Positions 20,607 through 31,942 of a DNA stretch of 64,000 nucleotides are shown here, piece by piece. The stretch is taken from contig JANFAH010000016.1 in NCBI GenBank assembly GCA_024663395.1, positions 992,001-1,056,000 of the forward strand, in the 5' to 3' direction. The notes under the pieces were generated by a model. That model worked only from the letters and a program-made list of their open reading frames with translations, searched no databases and was not told the origin of the DNA. Every line of letters starts with the position of its first letter. The stretch's first letter is position 1. The translations under genes were made by a program, and so were the position numbers. Source of the DNA: Pisolithus tinctorius. Taxonomy: Eukaryota > Basidiomycota > Agaricomycetes > Boletales > Pisolithaceae.

Positions 20607-20955
20607 TGTAGGGAATGTAATTTCCCTACTGGGGGAATTGTTTTATTTTGTTCATTTTATTTAGTTTTGATTCTAGGAGTTTTTTCTGCTAGTGGTACTT
20701 AGAATTTCGCTTTTCTGTTGCTTAGTCAGCACTACCTAGTGACTGGCATAGTTAGTTTTCCTCACAACCAATAGACAAGTTACCCCGAGACGAGAGACGA
20801 GTTCGAGCAGGTCGTTTCCCTGCACCCAGACAGCCTCAGAAGCCTTCAGACGACTACCAGGATCTTGCTAGGCTATAGAAGCCCCTTTTGGCCTACTCAT
20901 TCCCCTCAGATCTCATCATTCTCCTAACTCATCCTCTTAAATCTATTTTCCTACA
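20607..20955 (+). repeat. 3' LTR of V (349 bp)
   Basis: Full match to the 5' LTR; followed by target duplication GCGC. No classical polypurine tract precedes it. Confidence 0.95.
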
Positions 20956-21352
20956 GCGCCACATGCAGTCTTCCAATTAACTCAGCCACCAGAGACAGCC
21001 AGTCAGACAGATCGGATCCTAGATGGTCTTCTTCAATCGCAGTAAGGAGATGCATCGTGTTACCTTCCAGAAAGCCGAGGTGGCAGTCCAAGCAAACCAA
21101 GTTGTTATCCTCTTGAGTCCAGGCATGGAGAGCATGCTGGTAAATTTCAGATAGCAAATCAAAAGCAGTGAGGAGATTGGGTGGCCACAGTGTGGCATTC
21201 ACAGGTAGCTGAGGGATGGCACTTGGGAGCAAAGTCATCATCGATAACAGAGTACGTAGGTCTGGACACATGAAGCCTAAACCCACATACAGCCAAACAA
21301 ATAACTGACATAATATCAATGCACAATTTTCTATGCCTATCCTCTCCAGCAT
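20956..21352 (-). pseudogene. Integrase-core gene relic 'G', 5' segment
   Basis: Minus-strand frame of about 132 codons (starting MLERIGIENCALIL, later LLSEIYQHALHAWTQEDNNLVCLDCHLGFLEG) that runs into the V insertion. It is collinear with the 7347-6860 segment of G once V and one GCGC are removed. The frame at the join does not carry on cleanly, so an intron or indel may lie there. Assigning it to G rests on position and orientation, not a recognised domain. Confidence 0.45.
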
Positions 21353-21364
21353 TTCATCCTAATC

Positions 21365-22328
21365 ATGACTCCATCGAGTAGTCCTTCAGCACCAGTGACT
21401 GTGATGGCCACCTGCCATCCCAACTTTTATTTTGAAAATGGCATGTACATTATCCTCATCAAAGATTCCCTTTACAAACTCAACCACAACATCTTGGTCA
21501 ATGAGTCGGCCTTCTTTTCTGACCTCTTTTCACTTGGAAAATTTGTGCTGGAAGACAAGGACAGGGAGGGGTGCGCTGATCAGAACCCAATTATTGTGAA
21601 GGATGGATTCCTCACTACAGAAATTTTTGACTTGTTCCTCGAGATCAAGTTCACATGGTAAGTCTACAAGTTTCTGCTCTGATGCACTTACTGATTTCAC
21701 CTACTAAAGTCCCCACCCACCTGCTAAATATTCTGCAGATGACCTCAAGAACCTCCTAGAGTTTATCTGCAAGTTCCAATGCACTACACACCTGCTCAGC
21801 TTCGTTACTTCTTGCATCATCAAGAAATCATTTTCCTTCCATCCTTCCAAACAGATTTATCTGGGCATCAAGTACAGGATTCAGGCGCTCTTCGAAAGAG
21901 GTTTTATGAGGCTCTGTGACCTCCCTCTGACCAAGATCAAGAAGGTTCACCATCACTGGATGGGGATGGAAACTTATGTCACCTAAGTTTATGTCAGGTC
22001 TCACCTGGATGAGTATGTCCGCACAGTTGCTGTGGAGGCCCCCCCTATCATACATGCCGCTCACTGTCAGGATCACAAGGGGTGTGAAGAAGACTGGGGT
22101 GCAGTGTGGTGGAACAGCATGGGGCAACTCCTCCTCAATGGAAGGAGCCCATACAGTTTTGACGATGCTATTAATCTCTTCATGAAACTGCAGTTTGGCC
22201 GTGTTGGTGAAGATTGCAAGAGGTATATGTTTTCAAATATAATGCACATAAATAAACCACTTGCCCACTCCCACCGATTCATTACTTGTGTTAGAGATCA
22301 TCTTGTCCAGAGCATTATACCTATGTAG
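21365..22328 (+). pseudogene. BTB/POZ-domain protein gene, one nonsense codon
   Basis: Exon 1 is 21365-21657 and exon 2 21710-22328, with a 52-nt GT-AG intron, giving 303 codons. The N-terminus (HPNFYFENGMYIILIKDSLYKLNHNILVNESAFFSDLFSL, seen in parts) matches the BTB fold of the large mushroom BTB family, which usually mediates protein-protein contacts. The C-terminal half contains GCEEDWGAVWWNSMGQLLL, also typical of that family. A single TAA at 21984-21986 interrupts exon 2 (METYVT-stop-VYVRS) where Gln (CAA) would fit, a C-to-T change. Otherwise the frame is open to 22328. It is head-to-head with G, 12 bp apart. Confidence 0.75.
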
Positions 22329-22392
22329 GCCTCGTCACATGTTATCGATCATCATTTTGTAATTGTATGTAGAAAATGTTGTGGCATGTCAT

Positions 22393-23295
22393 TGTCATAT
22401 CCATGACTCTCGGACTCAGACTCAGTCCAGTCCGGACCCCTAGCCCCTATCTCCGGTCAAGTCCGGTCCTGGTCCAGCCTAGAAAACCCAATCCCGGCCC
22501 TAGATAACTCAACTCTGGCCTGCATAACTCAAGTCCGGTGTTTTACCCCTATCTCCAGTCCATTTCGGCCTCCCGGCCTTCCACTGCTCCACCCCAGTCC
22601 TCCTAGGTCCATGTCCGGGTCACCCAGACATAACTCCGGTCTGTTTCCCTTTGTTTGTACTATATTTAGTCTAGCCCATTCATCTGACTTTGCTTACTGT
22701 ACAAATCCTGTGTCTGACCCCAGTATGCTGGTCACCCAGACTTTGGCTATTAGCCTCAGCACAGCCACTGTGGCTGTCCACTCTCTTGCTAATCTTCTTG
22801 CTAATAGCTTATTAACAAGTCTGGCTCTATGTTTGTTATCCTGGACTGGCCTCATGTATTTAACCCCTGTACATACTTTGTAGCACCCTCAGTCAGAAAA
22901 TCAATTAAGTATTACCCTCAACTCCGTACTACACCCCGAGACTACTCTATAGCTAAGGCCAAGCCTTAAGCTATCCCTGGCCCCTGTCCTGGACCTCTCC
23001 CTGGCTTGCATAAGGGTACAGCACATAAGCTGAGACCAAGGGAGGTAGATCCAACCCTGGACCGGCTTCCCCTTGGGCACACTCCAACACCAGTCGGTTT
23101 CCCATGCTACTGGTCTTATTCCTGCGCCCCTGGCCTTAAGTCCGGTCCTCTGGACTTAGCCCCTGACCTCCGGCCTTAACTCCAGTCCCACCGGACTTGG
23201 CCCCTGTCTCCCGGCCTTGATTCTGGCCACTCAGACTTAGCCCCTGTCACCCGGTCTTGAAGCTTGGTCACCCAAGGGTAAACCCATACTTCACA
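22393..23295 (+). repeat. 5' LTR of Z1 (903 bp)
   Basis: TGTCATATCC...CATACTTCACA. A TATA-like TATTTAACCCC precedes the ACTTTGTAGCACC region near 22855. It differs from the 3' LTR mostly at CpG-derived sites. Confidence 0.93.
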
Positions 23296-23911
23296 GTATA
23301 TTCTGACTCACACTTGTGCAAGTCACTTCATCATGTCTAGGTCCTGCTCTAGAGCCCCTACCCATGACCTTGCCCATTGGGACTCATTGGAATACCTCTC
23401 ATCTGACTCTGGCACCAAACCCAGAGGTCTCTGCTAAAGCAGAGAGGTGGCCGGTGACCCTTGGCACTCTGCACACCCCTGGGTTGCATTGCCCCTGACA
23501 CTATGTCTTTAGTGGTCAGGGCTTAATGCATCCATTCCCTTACTCCTGATCCCTGCCTGCCACTCATTTTCTCCTGACTCCGGACCGGCCATGCCAGCCC
23601 CTGAGTCGGACTCACCATCCAGACTCACCACCAACCTGGGTTCTTGCCTGAGCCCACTTCCAAGTCAGAATTACCATCTGGACTTGCCCCTGAGCCGGCC
23701 TCAACAACCAGACTCACTTCTGTTAGCTCCCCTGAGCTGTCTCTGACCCCTGGCTGGTCACCCTGGTCTTCACCACAGTCCTTATCTCAGTCATCCCAGC
23801 AGTCTCTAGGTCCAGTTCTACTGTTCTGGATACTGGGATCTCATCACTCATTTGACCTCCTGACCCCCTGATGTTGGTCTTTGGACATCTATGCACCTTT
23901 GGTGCAGCCCC
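23296..23911 (+). other. Z1 interior, left part, non-coding
   Basis: Pyrimidine-rich DNA built of words such as TCCGGTC/TCTGGTC/TCCAGTC. No gene seen. Its sequence recurs, inverted, at about 38690-39322. Confidence 0.7.
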
Positions 23912-24435
23912 CACTGGAAGCATTTCTCAATTTCTTTGCTGAAAACATTTTAAAAAAAGATTGAAAAATGAGACTCTTTAATTTGGGATGTTTTTGTGAC
24001 AAATATTGTAAAAACATATAAGATTTGTATTGTCTACCATGCCTCACAAAATGTTATCAGAAAAACTTAAATTGTTGCATATAAAATAATTATGGATGTT
24101 CAGCAGAATGATTTTGAGTACAATATGTGTGATACATTGTAAATAGTTCTCCAATATATCTCACTTTTTTTTTGATTTAACAATCTGCTTTTTTGTGAGC
24201 AGAAAGTTTAAAAGGTAGGAAGTATTTACTTAGCCCAAATATTGTATTGCAATGATGAATTGTGTGCTAAAGCTCATCTGAAAAACATTCTGCCTTTTTT
24301 ATGCACAAACATGTAATATGCAGTGAAATATTTTTCAAGAAAAAATCAAATCAGAAATAAAGTCTTTCCACATGAAAAACATAGATCAAAACATCAAAAA
24401 TGATTTCTGGATGAAATATTGAATATATTATTACA
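23912..24435 (+). repeat. Left terminal inverted repeat of the CACTA-like element
   Basis: AT-rich. Matches the reverse complement of 26203-26726 with only scattered substitutions. Confidence 0.9.
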
Positions 24436-25236
24436 AGAGCAATTGGTACAGTATAAATAAGAAAGTAAGTGATAAGATATACCTTAGTGATGACAAGATT
24501 GACTGAGGCTCTGTAAGTAAGGGAAAAGATTTAATTGAAAAAAGAAAAATAGTAAACAAATTTAAATGTGAATTTGATGATTCTCTGAGTCCCATTGCTT
24601 TCAAGGCTTTGCCTGCCTCTCAACCTACTTGCCCATGATCTCCTGGCTCAAGCATCCTGGTGTATGGATGCCTGTACTTGATGCCTATTGTAATTGTAGT
24701 ACTGAATTTATTTTCATGCATTATAACTGAAAGAGAGCATGAATGCCTGTATTGAGTTGAGGCAACATATATTGATGCTTGTGGTTACATTGTTCTAAGA
24801 TATTGAATCAGTCCCTTTGAGAGGCACAAAGGAGTCTTTGAACACAGGTCATTCAATGCACACAGTATGTAGTATTAAGTAGTGGACTACTGTATAGTTG
24901 TAGATCTTGTGACTGCCATTGCTTTCAAGTGCATTGCCACTTCAAGCCAAGCTGATCAGACTACCATCTGAGTGTCATCTGAGTATCTGGCAAAATGAGT
25001 GGCCAATTTTGAAATGGGAGTGCATGGATATAGTGGCCTGTGGGTGGTGATGGAACTAATTTTGCAGTGTTTGTAATTACAATTGTGGCTCCCCCTCATC
25101 CTCATCCTGCTGCTCCTGCCAGTGGTTGTCCCATGCATGGTCTGAGCCTCCCTATACCAAGTGCACATGCTTCCCCTACAGCTCTTCTTTAAATACAGCT
25201 TAGTACCAATTTAAGTGCCTTGAGGTCAAAACCTAT

Positions 25237-25961
25237 GTGTCAGGACCACTCACTCTGACAAACTCTGACACTGCCAGAGGGCTAGAATCAAAGTGCAGAG
25301 GAAGTCTGACAAAGCCAAGAGGCAGAAGTGGAGTGAAGGCATTGGGTTCAGCTTGTGTGCTGCTCAAGTCTTGTAGGCAGCCAAAGGTGGGTTTCAAGGC
25401 TGCAAGAAAATTACAGTTTGGTGTCAAATCTGGTCAGCCTAAAGTGGATATGAAGTGCACAGCACCCCAAGATGAGCAGCAGCACAAGAACCTATGTGAT
25501 GACTCAGAAGAAGAGAACATGTCTTTGTATGACACTGCAGATCACAGCACAGTGCATGATATAGCAGATGATGATGTCATGGAGGAACCAACTTACTCTG
25601 CTCAATCAAGATTCCCCTTCCTCTGGTGCAATGTACAAAAAGGATTCAAAGTCAGATGCAAGATGCTTGGGATTAATCCAGTCATCACTGGCACATCCCA
25701 TTTCTATCACATGTCCATGCCCCCCCCAATGGCACTGAAGAGCAGGAAGTGGCATCCACTACCAGTAGGACCACTGTTCAGTCATGGTCTTGTGTCATGT
25801 GTGATTTGCATGGTACATTCAACAACCACACAGTGCTTCACAAGCATCTCAGCTGGGACCACCCAGAAATTAATGTGAAGTGGAACACAGTGAGTGTTGA
25901 TGCTTGGGTCACATGCTCCATCTCAAGCACTCCTAGGACTACAGTGAGTTGTTTCTCTTGA
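25237..25961 (+). pseudogene. C2H2-finger gene inside the CACTA-like element, frameshifted or spliced
   Basis: A frame begins MSGPLTLTNSDTARG and stays open through an acidic stretch (DDSEEENMSLYDTADHSTVHD). At a C7 run (25721-25727) the frame that continues meaningfully is offset and reads NGTEEQEVASTTSRTT, then a C2H2 finger CVMCDLHGTFNNHTVLHKHLSWDH, stopping at 25961. An indel in the C-run or an unrecognised intron would join them. I do not know the function; it may be a captured host gene or a remnant of the autonomous partner's DNA-binding N-terminus. Confidence 0.45.
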
Positions 25962-26202
25962 AGCATCCCTTGTACAAGCTCAGCCTTCAGATTTCAGAGT
26001 GGAGGTTGGAAGAGTGTTAGAATGGTGAGAGGGGAGAGGGGAGATTCAGAGGGATGGAAGGCAGAGGCCAGAGGACTGGATGCATTGCATGATTATATCA
26101 GCATAATTTGTGAGCTCTACAACAACACTCAACTACCATTATCAGTACCAACCCACCACCACCACCACCACCACCACATGATGACAATGACAGCCTGGAA
26201 CA

Positions 26203-26726
26203 TGTAATAATATACTCAATATTTCATCCAGAAGTAATTTTTGATGTTTTGATCTATGATTTTCATGTGGAAAGACTTTATATCTGATTTGATTTTTTCT
26301 TGAAAAATATTTCACTGCATATTACATGTTTGTGCATAAAAAAGGCAGAATGTTTTTCAGATGAGCTTTAGCACACAATTCATTATTGCAGTACAATATT
26401 TGGGCTAAGTAAATACTTCCTACCTTTTAAACTTTCTGCTCACAAAAAAGCAGACTGTTAAATCCAAAAAAAAGTGAGATATATTGGAGAACTATTTACA
26501 ATGTATCACACATATTGTACTCAAAATCATTCTACTGAACATCCATAATTATTTTATATGCAACAATTTAAGTTTTTCTGATAATATTTTGTGAGGCATG
26601 GTAGACAATACAAATCCTATATGTTTTTACAATATTTGTCACAAAAACATCCCAAATTAAAGAGTCTCATTTTTCAATCTTTTTTTAAAATGTTTTTAGC
26701 AAAGAAATTGAGAAATGCTTCCAGTG
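26203..26726 (-). repeat. Right terminal inverted repeat of the CACTA-like element
   Basis: Partner of 23912-24435. A (CCA)n microsatellite lies just inside it (about 26151-26177). Confidence 0.9.
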
Positions 26727-29700
26727 CCCAGGACTGGACTTGGCCAGTCCCAGTCCTCAACACCTTCCCTGTTCTCCAGCACCACTCAGCTTCAGCAGTT
26801 TTTGGGTCCAGTCTCCATCCTTGGCCTTTGCTACACCAGCCTTGGAACCCTGGACTCCTTTCTGGTCTCCAGACTGTCTGTTACCAGCCTGTCTGGCCTT
26901 GGTTTCACTTGTCCACACTCACCCAGACTTGTCTGAAGCCACTTTGCCACTTCTCTCAGCCTCCTGCCCTTCGTTACTGGCCATTCTGGCCTCAGTCTGA
27001 CTCAGCCACCTCACCCGGACTTGTCTAGACCAGTTACTAGGTCTTAGACCGGTCCTGGCTTTCCTCGGACTCTCCTATTCCTCTCAGACCCCTCCTGGGT
27101 CTCCTATCCCTTGTCCTGGTCCTGCACTAGTCACCTCGGCCTCAGGGTGGTGCTTGTCCTTTGGACTTACACCAGGCCTTGGCTCTGGTGGTCTTAGCTA
27201 GTGCATGACACCTCCGTTTCGGTCTAGGACTGGTCTGCCAGCCCTCTGGGCCTTAGCCTGGTCCCTGACCTCTCTTCCGGCCTCTCTTTTCACTTGGAGG
27301 CACCCCCTGGGCATGCTAGTCCTTCGGACTTGCTCCTGGCCCTGGTCTTCGGTCTAGGACCGGTCTGCCGGTCCTCTGGCCCCTATCCCGGTCCCTGACC
27401 TCGTTTCTGGTCCTTTCCCTGTCCTCTGTCAATCCTGGGATCCTAACCGGGTTAACAAGTTGGTAACTTTGTACTCCGGAAGCCAAAACCGGTGGTCTCA
27501 GTTGAGACAAAACAATTAGAGTCTACCCCAGGATCCTAACTGGGTCAACAAGTTGGTACTCTGGTACACCAGAAGCCAAAACTGGTGGTCTTGGTAGAGA
27601 CAAATCAATTAGTGCTACACTCCAGTCCCCTTAGCAGTCCTCCTGGCTTGTCCTGCCAGACCCATGGCTTCACCAGGCTTTACAGCCCAGACTTGCCAGC
27701 TCTGGTCCCCTTGTGGCCCTGGCTTGTCCTGCCGAACCCTGCTGGACCCCCAACTTCCCTCAGACTCACCTGGCTGTTCAGCCCTGGACTGGACTTGCTA
27801 ACTCCGGTCCCCCTATTTGTGTCCGCTTTTCCCACCTCCAGACTCCTTTATGACCAGTCTCCTGAGTTCCAGTCTTCCCTCCTGCACTAGGCCTTGTCAG
27901 CCCTTGTTCGGCCTGTTATCTCCAGACTTCCTTAGAGCCCCTGACCGGTCTTGCTGACTCCGGCTTTCTTTCTCTTTTCTGGTGTTCATCTCCAGGCCTC
28001 CTCATGGCCCCTGACCAGTCTTGCTCACTCTGGACTCATTCCTTTTGGCTGGTCTCCCATCTCTGGCCTCCCTCGGCCTTTGATACCCCTTGGGTAGCTC
28101 TATGCTACTCCTCTGTCACTCATTTGGCCTTTGGGCCTCTCCCTCCTCCTGGAACTACCCCTGTCCTCTACCCCAGTGCTATGGTCTTGACCTAGCACCT
28201 CTTTCTGGTCCTTGGTGGACCCGGCCTTGGTTCTCTCTCGGTCTCCGACCCCTGTTTTAACTGGCCTTGTGAACCCATTAGGAACTGAAGTATCTTGGTT
28301 GTAGGGAACCGACTGGCCCACTCAATAGGCACCCATTGGTAGCTGAGTGTAGTGCAGTCACCTATCCCTGCCTAATACTAAAGTTTGCTAACCCCCCTGA
28401 TGTCAACCCTGCCTTGGAGCATGAATTTGCTTGCAAGACACCCCAGGCTTTGGCCCATCTGACAAACCCCCAACTCTGCCAGTCTGTTTCCCAGCTCACC
28501 CACTCACCCTGGAACTTGTATGTTCACAAGGCCCCTTTGGGTACCAGATAACCCCTCACCTTCCCCTAACCATTGCCACTGTCACCCCACCATTGACTCC
28601 AGAACTCTGGTCCTACCCACTCTCCTGACTCCGGTCTTACCAGTTTTCTTTTGGCCTGCTGGTTTCCTCTCAGGCTCTGGTTCCGGCCTTCATACCCTCA
28701 CCTTTGACTCCGACACTCCTTACTATCCCCATACCAGTCCGGCCTGCTCTGCCGGCCTTGTATCTCCAGTTTTAAAGCTTTTCCAGCCTTGAAAAAGCTT
28801 CCCGAAACTGGTCTTGACACCTGTTAAGCCGGTCTCAGCATTCTCAGTACTCGGACTTGCAACTCCGGTGGTAGTACTCCTACTACCTGTCCAGTACTCC
28901 TCTTGGTGGTCCTAGCCCACACCTTGTACCCCTGTAGACTTGGGAAGTCTACCCTAAGAGGGGGGTAAGGGACCTCGCTAGTGACCTACTCTCTTCCAAA
29001 CTCCTGTCTGCTACCTCTCCAGTGCCCTCAGCACAACCCTGCTCAGTCCCTGCACACTGGTTCCCAGTTCCTTGGCCTGGTCCTTGCATACTGAAACATT
29101 CCCAAACCACCTGCCCTGGGTTGCTCCCAGCCCCTGACATTTGTGTTGGTACTCCGGTCTCACTGTCTCGGTAGTCCTCGGCCTTGGTGGTTGTGTGTTC
29201 ACTGGTCTCACCAGTCTCAGCCTCCTGTTGTCAGCCTTTCAGCTGGACAACCCCTAGGCCTCACCCAGTCTCCAGACCCCCTGAACCGGTCCTCCAGTGG
29301 CTTTTGACCCTTGGGCTTCTTGCCACCAGAAAACCCACTTCCAACCAACTCTGGACACCCCTAAACTGGACTCAACACCTGGACTCACTTCCTGCCGACA
29401 TCCCTAGGCCTTCATTGAACCGGTTTTATGACCTGCCGGTCTCTGGTTCATGCCTAGCTATGTCCAGCCCTCCAGTCCTTGTGCAAACTCAACTCTCGCT
29501 GTCCTAGACAGCCTCCCTGGTCCCTCACTGTCCTCCAGAAGCCCATCCAGCCTGTTCCAAGGTGCTTGCCACTTCCGGCCTTGGGATTACACCTTGCTAC
29601 CCCTGGTTACCCCAGTCTCAGTGTTAGCCCACCAGCCTACACTGTTTTGGCCTCCCATTGTCAGCCTGCTAGCTGGATAGCACCTCAGGTCATCTCCGAC

Positions 29701-30931
29701 TACCCAAAACCCCTCCAACACCTTCAGACCGGCCTCCAGCCAGCCCCTCCGGCCCTGCCCAACCCCAGACCGGTCTCCCTTTGACATTTCTGGCCTTCCA
29801 GCCCTTCCCAGGTCCAAACCAGTCTCCAACTAGCCTTTCTGGCCCATCCTGACCACCAGACTGGTCTCCTGATGGCCTCTGGCCTTCTCTGGCTCCAGAC
29901 CGGTCCCCACCTGTCTGTTCAAGCCCTCTCCGACCCTCAGACCGGTTCCTGGCCTTCCAGGCCTTCTGTTCCCTTGACCGGTCTTCAGTCTTGCTGTTTT
30001 CGCCAGACCACTCGCTTTAGCACAACAGGCTTCAGCCACTCCTGGTCTTGGTCTCCAGCTTTGGCCACTCCCAGCCTAAGCCACCCTCAGTCTCAGCCTT
30101 CGGCTTTGACCCCTGTCTCTGGCTTCAGTTTCCTGTTTCCTTGTTATATGTTCTCTTGGTTTTCTGTTATCTGCTTTCTGTTTCTGTAGATACATGCTTT
30201 CAGACCCCTGTGACCCCCTGGAGCAAACCTTGGACCTGTCCTGGCCTTCTTGGCACTTCTTGAAACCCTCTGTACCCCTGCAACATACTCCCAGTCCAAC
30301 CAGTGCATTCCTAGACCGGTTTTCCTGGCCTTCCCTGCACCCGGCCTTTGTGTCTTTCTGGTGTCACTCAGCAGCACACTGGTACACCCCTGGACCATCT
30401 TTTGGTCATCTCTGGACCTCTCTGGACCCTCTCAGCCTCTGGCTTTCCCTGACCTGGCTCAGAAGCACACCCCTAGACCTTGCTTGGTCGTTCCCAGCCT
30501 TTGGTTTGCCTTAACCCAGCTCCAAAGTGCAACTCCGGCCCTCTGAAACATCGGCCTCGGCTTTCACTGTCTCTGGAAACCCCTGTCCAGCTGGTCTAGT
30601 CACTCCAGACTCAGCTTTGCCCTGTCCTGACCTGCAGAACCATCTGGCAGCCTCCTAGACTGGTCTCCAGCCCTCCTTGTTGTTGCTTCTCTGGTCTCAG
30701 GTTCCTGGAACACTCCTCGGACTTGACCCTTGCCCCTAAACCCGGCTTGTGCCATTCTGGTCCAAACTACTGGACCTCCAGTCATCACTACCCTGTTTCC
30801 TGGCCCTCGGGCTCTCCCTTGGCACTGCGTGTGCACTCAGACTCCCTCAGAGTCATGCAACCTCACTGCATAACCCTCTGAGCATGTTTCCCTATGGAAC
30901 CTCAAGGGTTCGGTTCCTAAGAGGGGGATAC
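26727..30931 (+). other. Z1 interior, right part, non-coding
   Basis: 4.2 kb of pyrimidine-rich, CCGG/CCAG/CTGG-rich sequence. Open frames of 60-110 codons occur on both strands, but they are leucine/proline/serine-biased by composition and show no motif, so I call no gene. Confidence 0.7.
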
Positions 30932-31834
30932 TGTCATATCCATGACTCTCGGACTCGGACTCAGTCCAGTCCGGACCCCTAGCCCCTATCTCCGGTCAAG
31001 TCCAGTCCTGGTCCAGCCTAGAAAACCCAATCCTGGCCCTAGATAACTCAACTCCAGCCTGCATAACTCAAGTCCAGTGTTTTACCCCTATCTCCGGTCC
31101 ATTTCGGCCTCCTGGCCTTGCGCTGCTCCACCCCGGTCCTCCTAAATCCATGTCCAGGTCACCCAGACATAACTCTGGTCTGTTTCCCTTTGTTTGTACT
31201 ATATTTAGTCTAGCCCATTCATCTGACTTTGCTTACTGTACAAATCCTGTGTCTGACCCTGGTATGCCGGTCACCCAGACTTTGGCTATTAGCCTCAGCA
31301 CAGCCACTGTGGCTGTCCACTCTCTTGCTAATCTTCTTGCTAATAGCTTATTAACAAGTCCAGCTCTATGTTTGTTATCCCGGACCGGCCTCATGTATTT
31401 AACCCCTGTACATACTTTGTAGCACCCTCAGTCAGAAAATCAATTAAGTATTACCCTCAACTCCGTACTACACCCTGAGACTACTCTATAGCTAAGGCCA
31501 AGCCTTAAGCTATCCCCGGCCCCTGTCCCGGACCTCTCCCCAGCTTGCATAAGGGTACAGCACATAAGCTGAGACCAAGGGAGGTAGATCCAACCTCAGA
31601 CCGGCTTCCCCTTGTGCGCACTCCAACACCAGTCAGTTTCCCATGCTACCAGTCTTATTCCTGTGCCCCCAGCCTTAAGTCTGGTCCTCCGGACTTAGCC
31701 CCTGACCTCCAGCCTTAACTCCAGTCCCACTGGACTTGGCCCCTGTCTCCCGGCCTTGATTCTGGCCACTCGGACTTAGCCCCTGTCACCCGGTCTTGAA
31801 GCCTGGTCACCCGAGGGTAAACCCATACTTCACA
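30932..31834 (+). repeat. 3' LTR of Z1 (903 bp)
   Basis: Homologue of 22393-23295, preceded by a polypurine tract and followed by GTCAT. Confidence 0.93.
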
Positions 31835-31942
31835 GTCATGTAAATTGACAAGACTTTGTTGAAGTCAAAGTTCATTTGGCCTGACTCATAAGTTAATTTC
31901 GAAGCGCAACTAAGTATAATAACAAGGTAAGTACAACTCTCA

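Larger units (their letters stand above)
7348..20955 (+). mobile_element. Gag-only LTR retrotransposon 'V', interrupted by DNA transposon P
   Basis: Identical-looking 349-bp LTRs (7348-7696 and 20607-20955), a PBS just after the 5' LTR, and a 4-bp target duplication GCGC (7344-7347 and 20956-20959). Without P (8063-17878) it would be about 3.8 kb and would encode a single gag protein, then a ~1.3-kb tract of ~157-bp repeats. No protease, RT or integrase is present, so it is non-autonomous. It shares PBS and gag ancestry with Y. Confidence 0.9.
23912..26726. mobile_element. CACTA-like element with 524-bp terminal inverted repeats (2815 bp)
   Basis: Terminal inverted repeats 23912-24435 and 26203-26726, nearly identical and starting CACTGGAAGC. 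The second Z copy, inverted near 38690, lacks it. Comparing empty (CAG-CCCCC-AGG) and filled sites gives a 2-bp CC duplication, although the C-run makes this soft. A CACTG start and 2-bp duplication fit the EnSpm/CACTA (CMC) group, but inverted repeats this long are unusual there. No transposase is seen, so it is probably non-autonomous. Confidence 0.8.
22393..31834 (+). mobile_element. LTR element 'Z1' without recognisable coding region, holding a CACTA-like element
   Basis: 903-bp LTRs at both ends, a perfect 5-bp target duplication GTCAT (22388-22392 and 31835-31839), and a purine tract AAGAGGGGGATAC just before the 3' LTR, which sets the plus orientation. The interior, minus the inserted 2.8-kb element, is about 4.8 kb and pyrimidine-rich on the plus strand. 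It has no gag or pol motif in any frame I checked, so the element is a large non-autonomous type. No TGG primer site follows the 5' LTR. Confidence 0.88.

Noticed and set aside
26151..26177. (CCA)n array as a His-rich coding tract
   Set aside because: Simple microsatellite next to an inverted repeat; no supported frame around it.
27316..30398. Many 60-110-codon frames on both strands of the Z1 interior
   Set aside because: Composition-driven (C/T-rich strand), no motif, not conserved as frames between Z1 and Z3.
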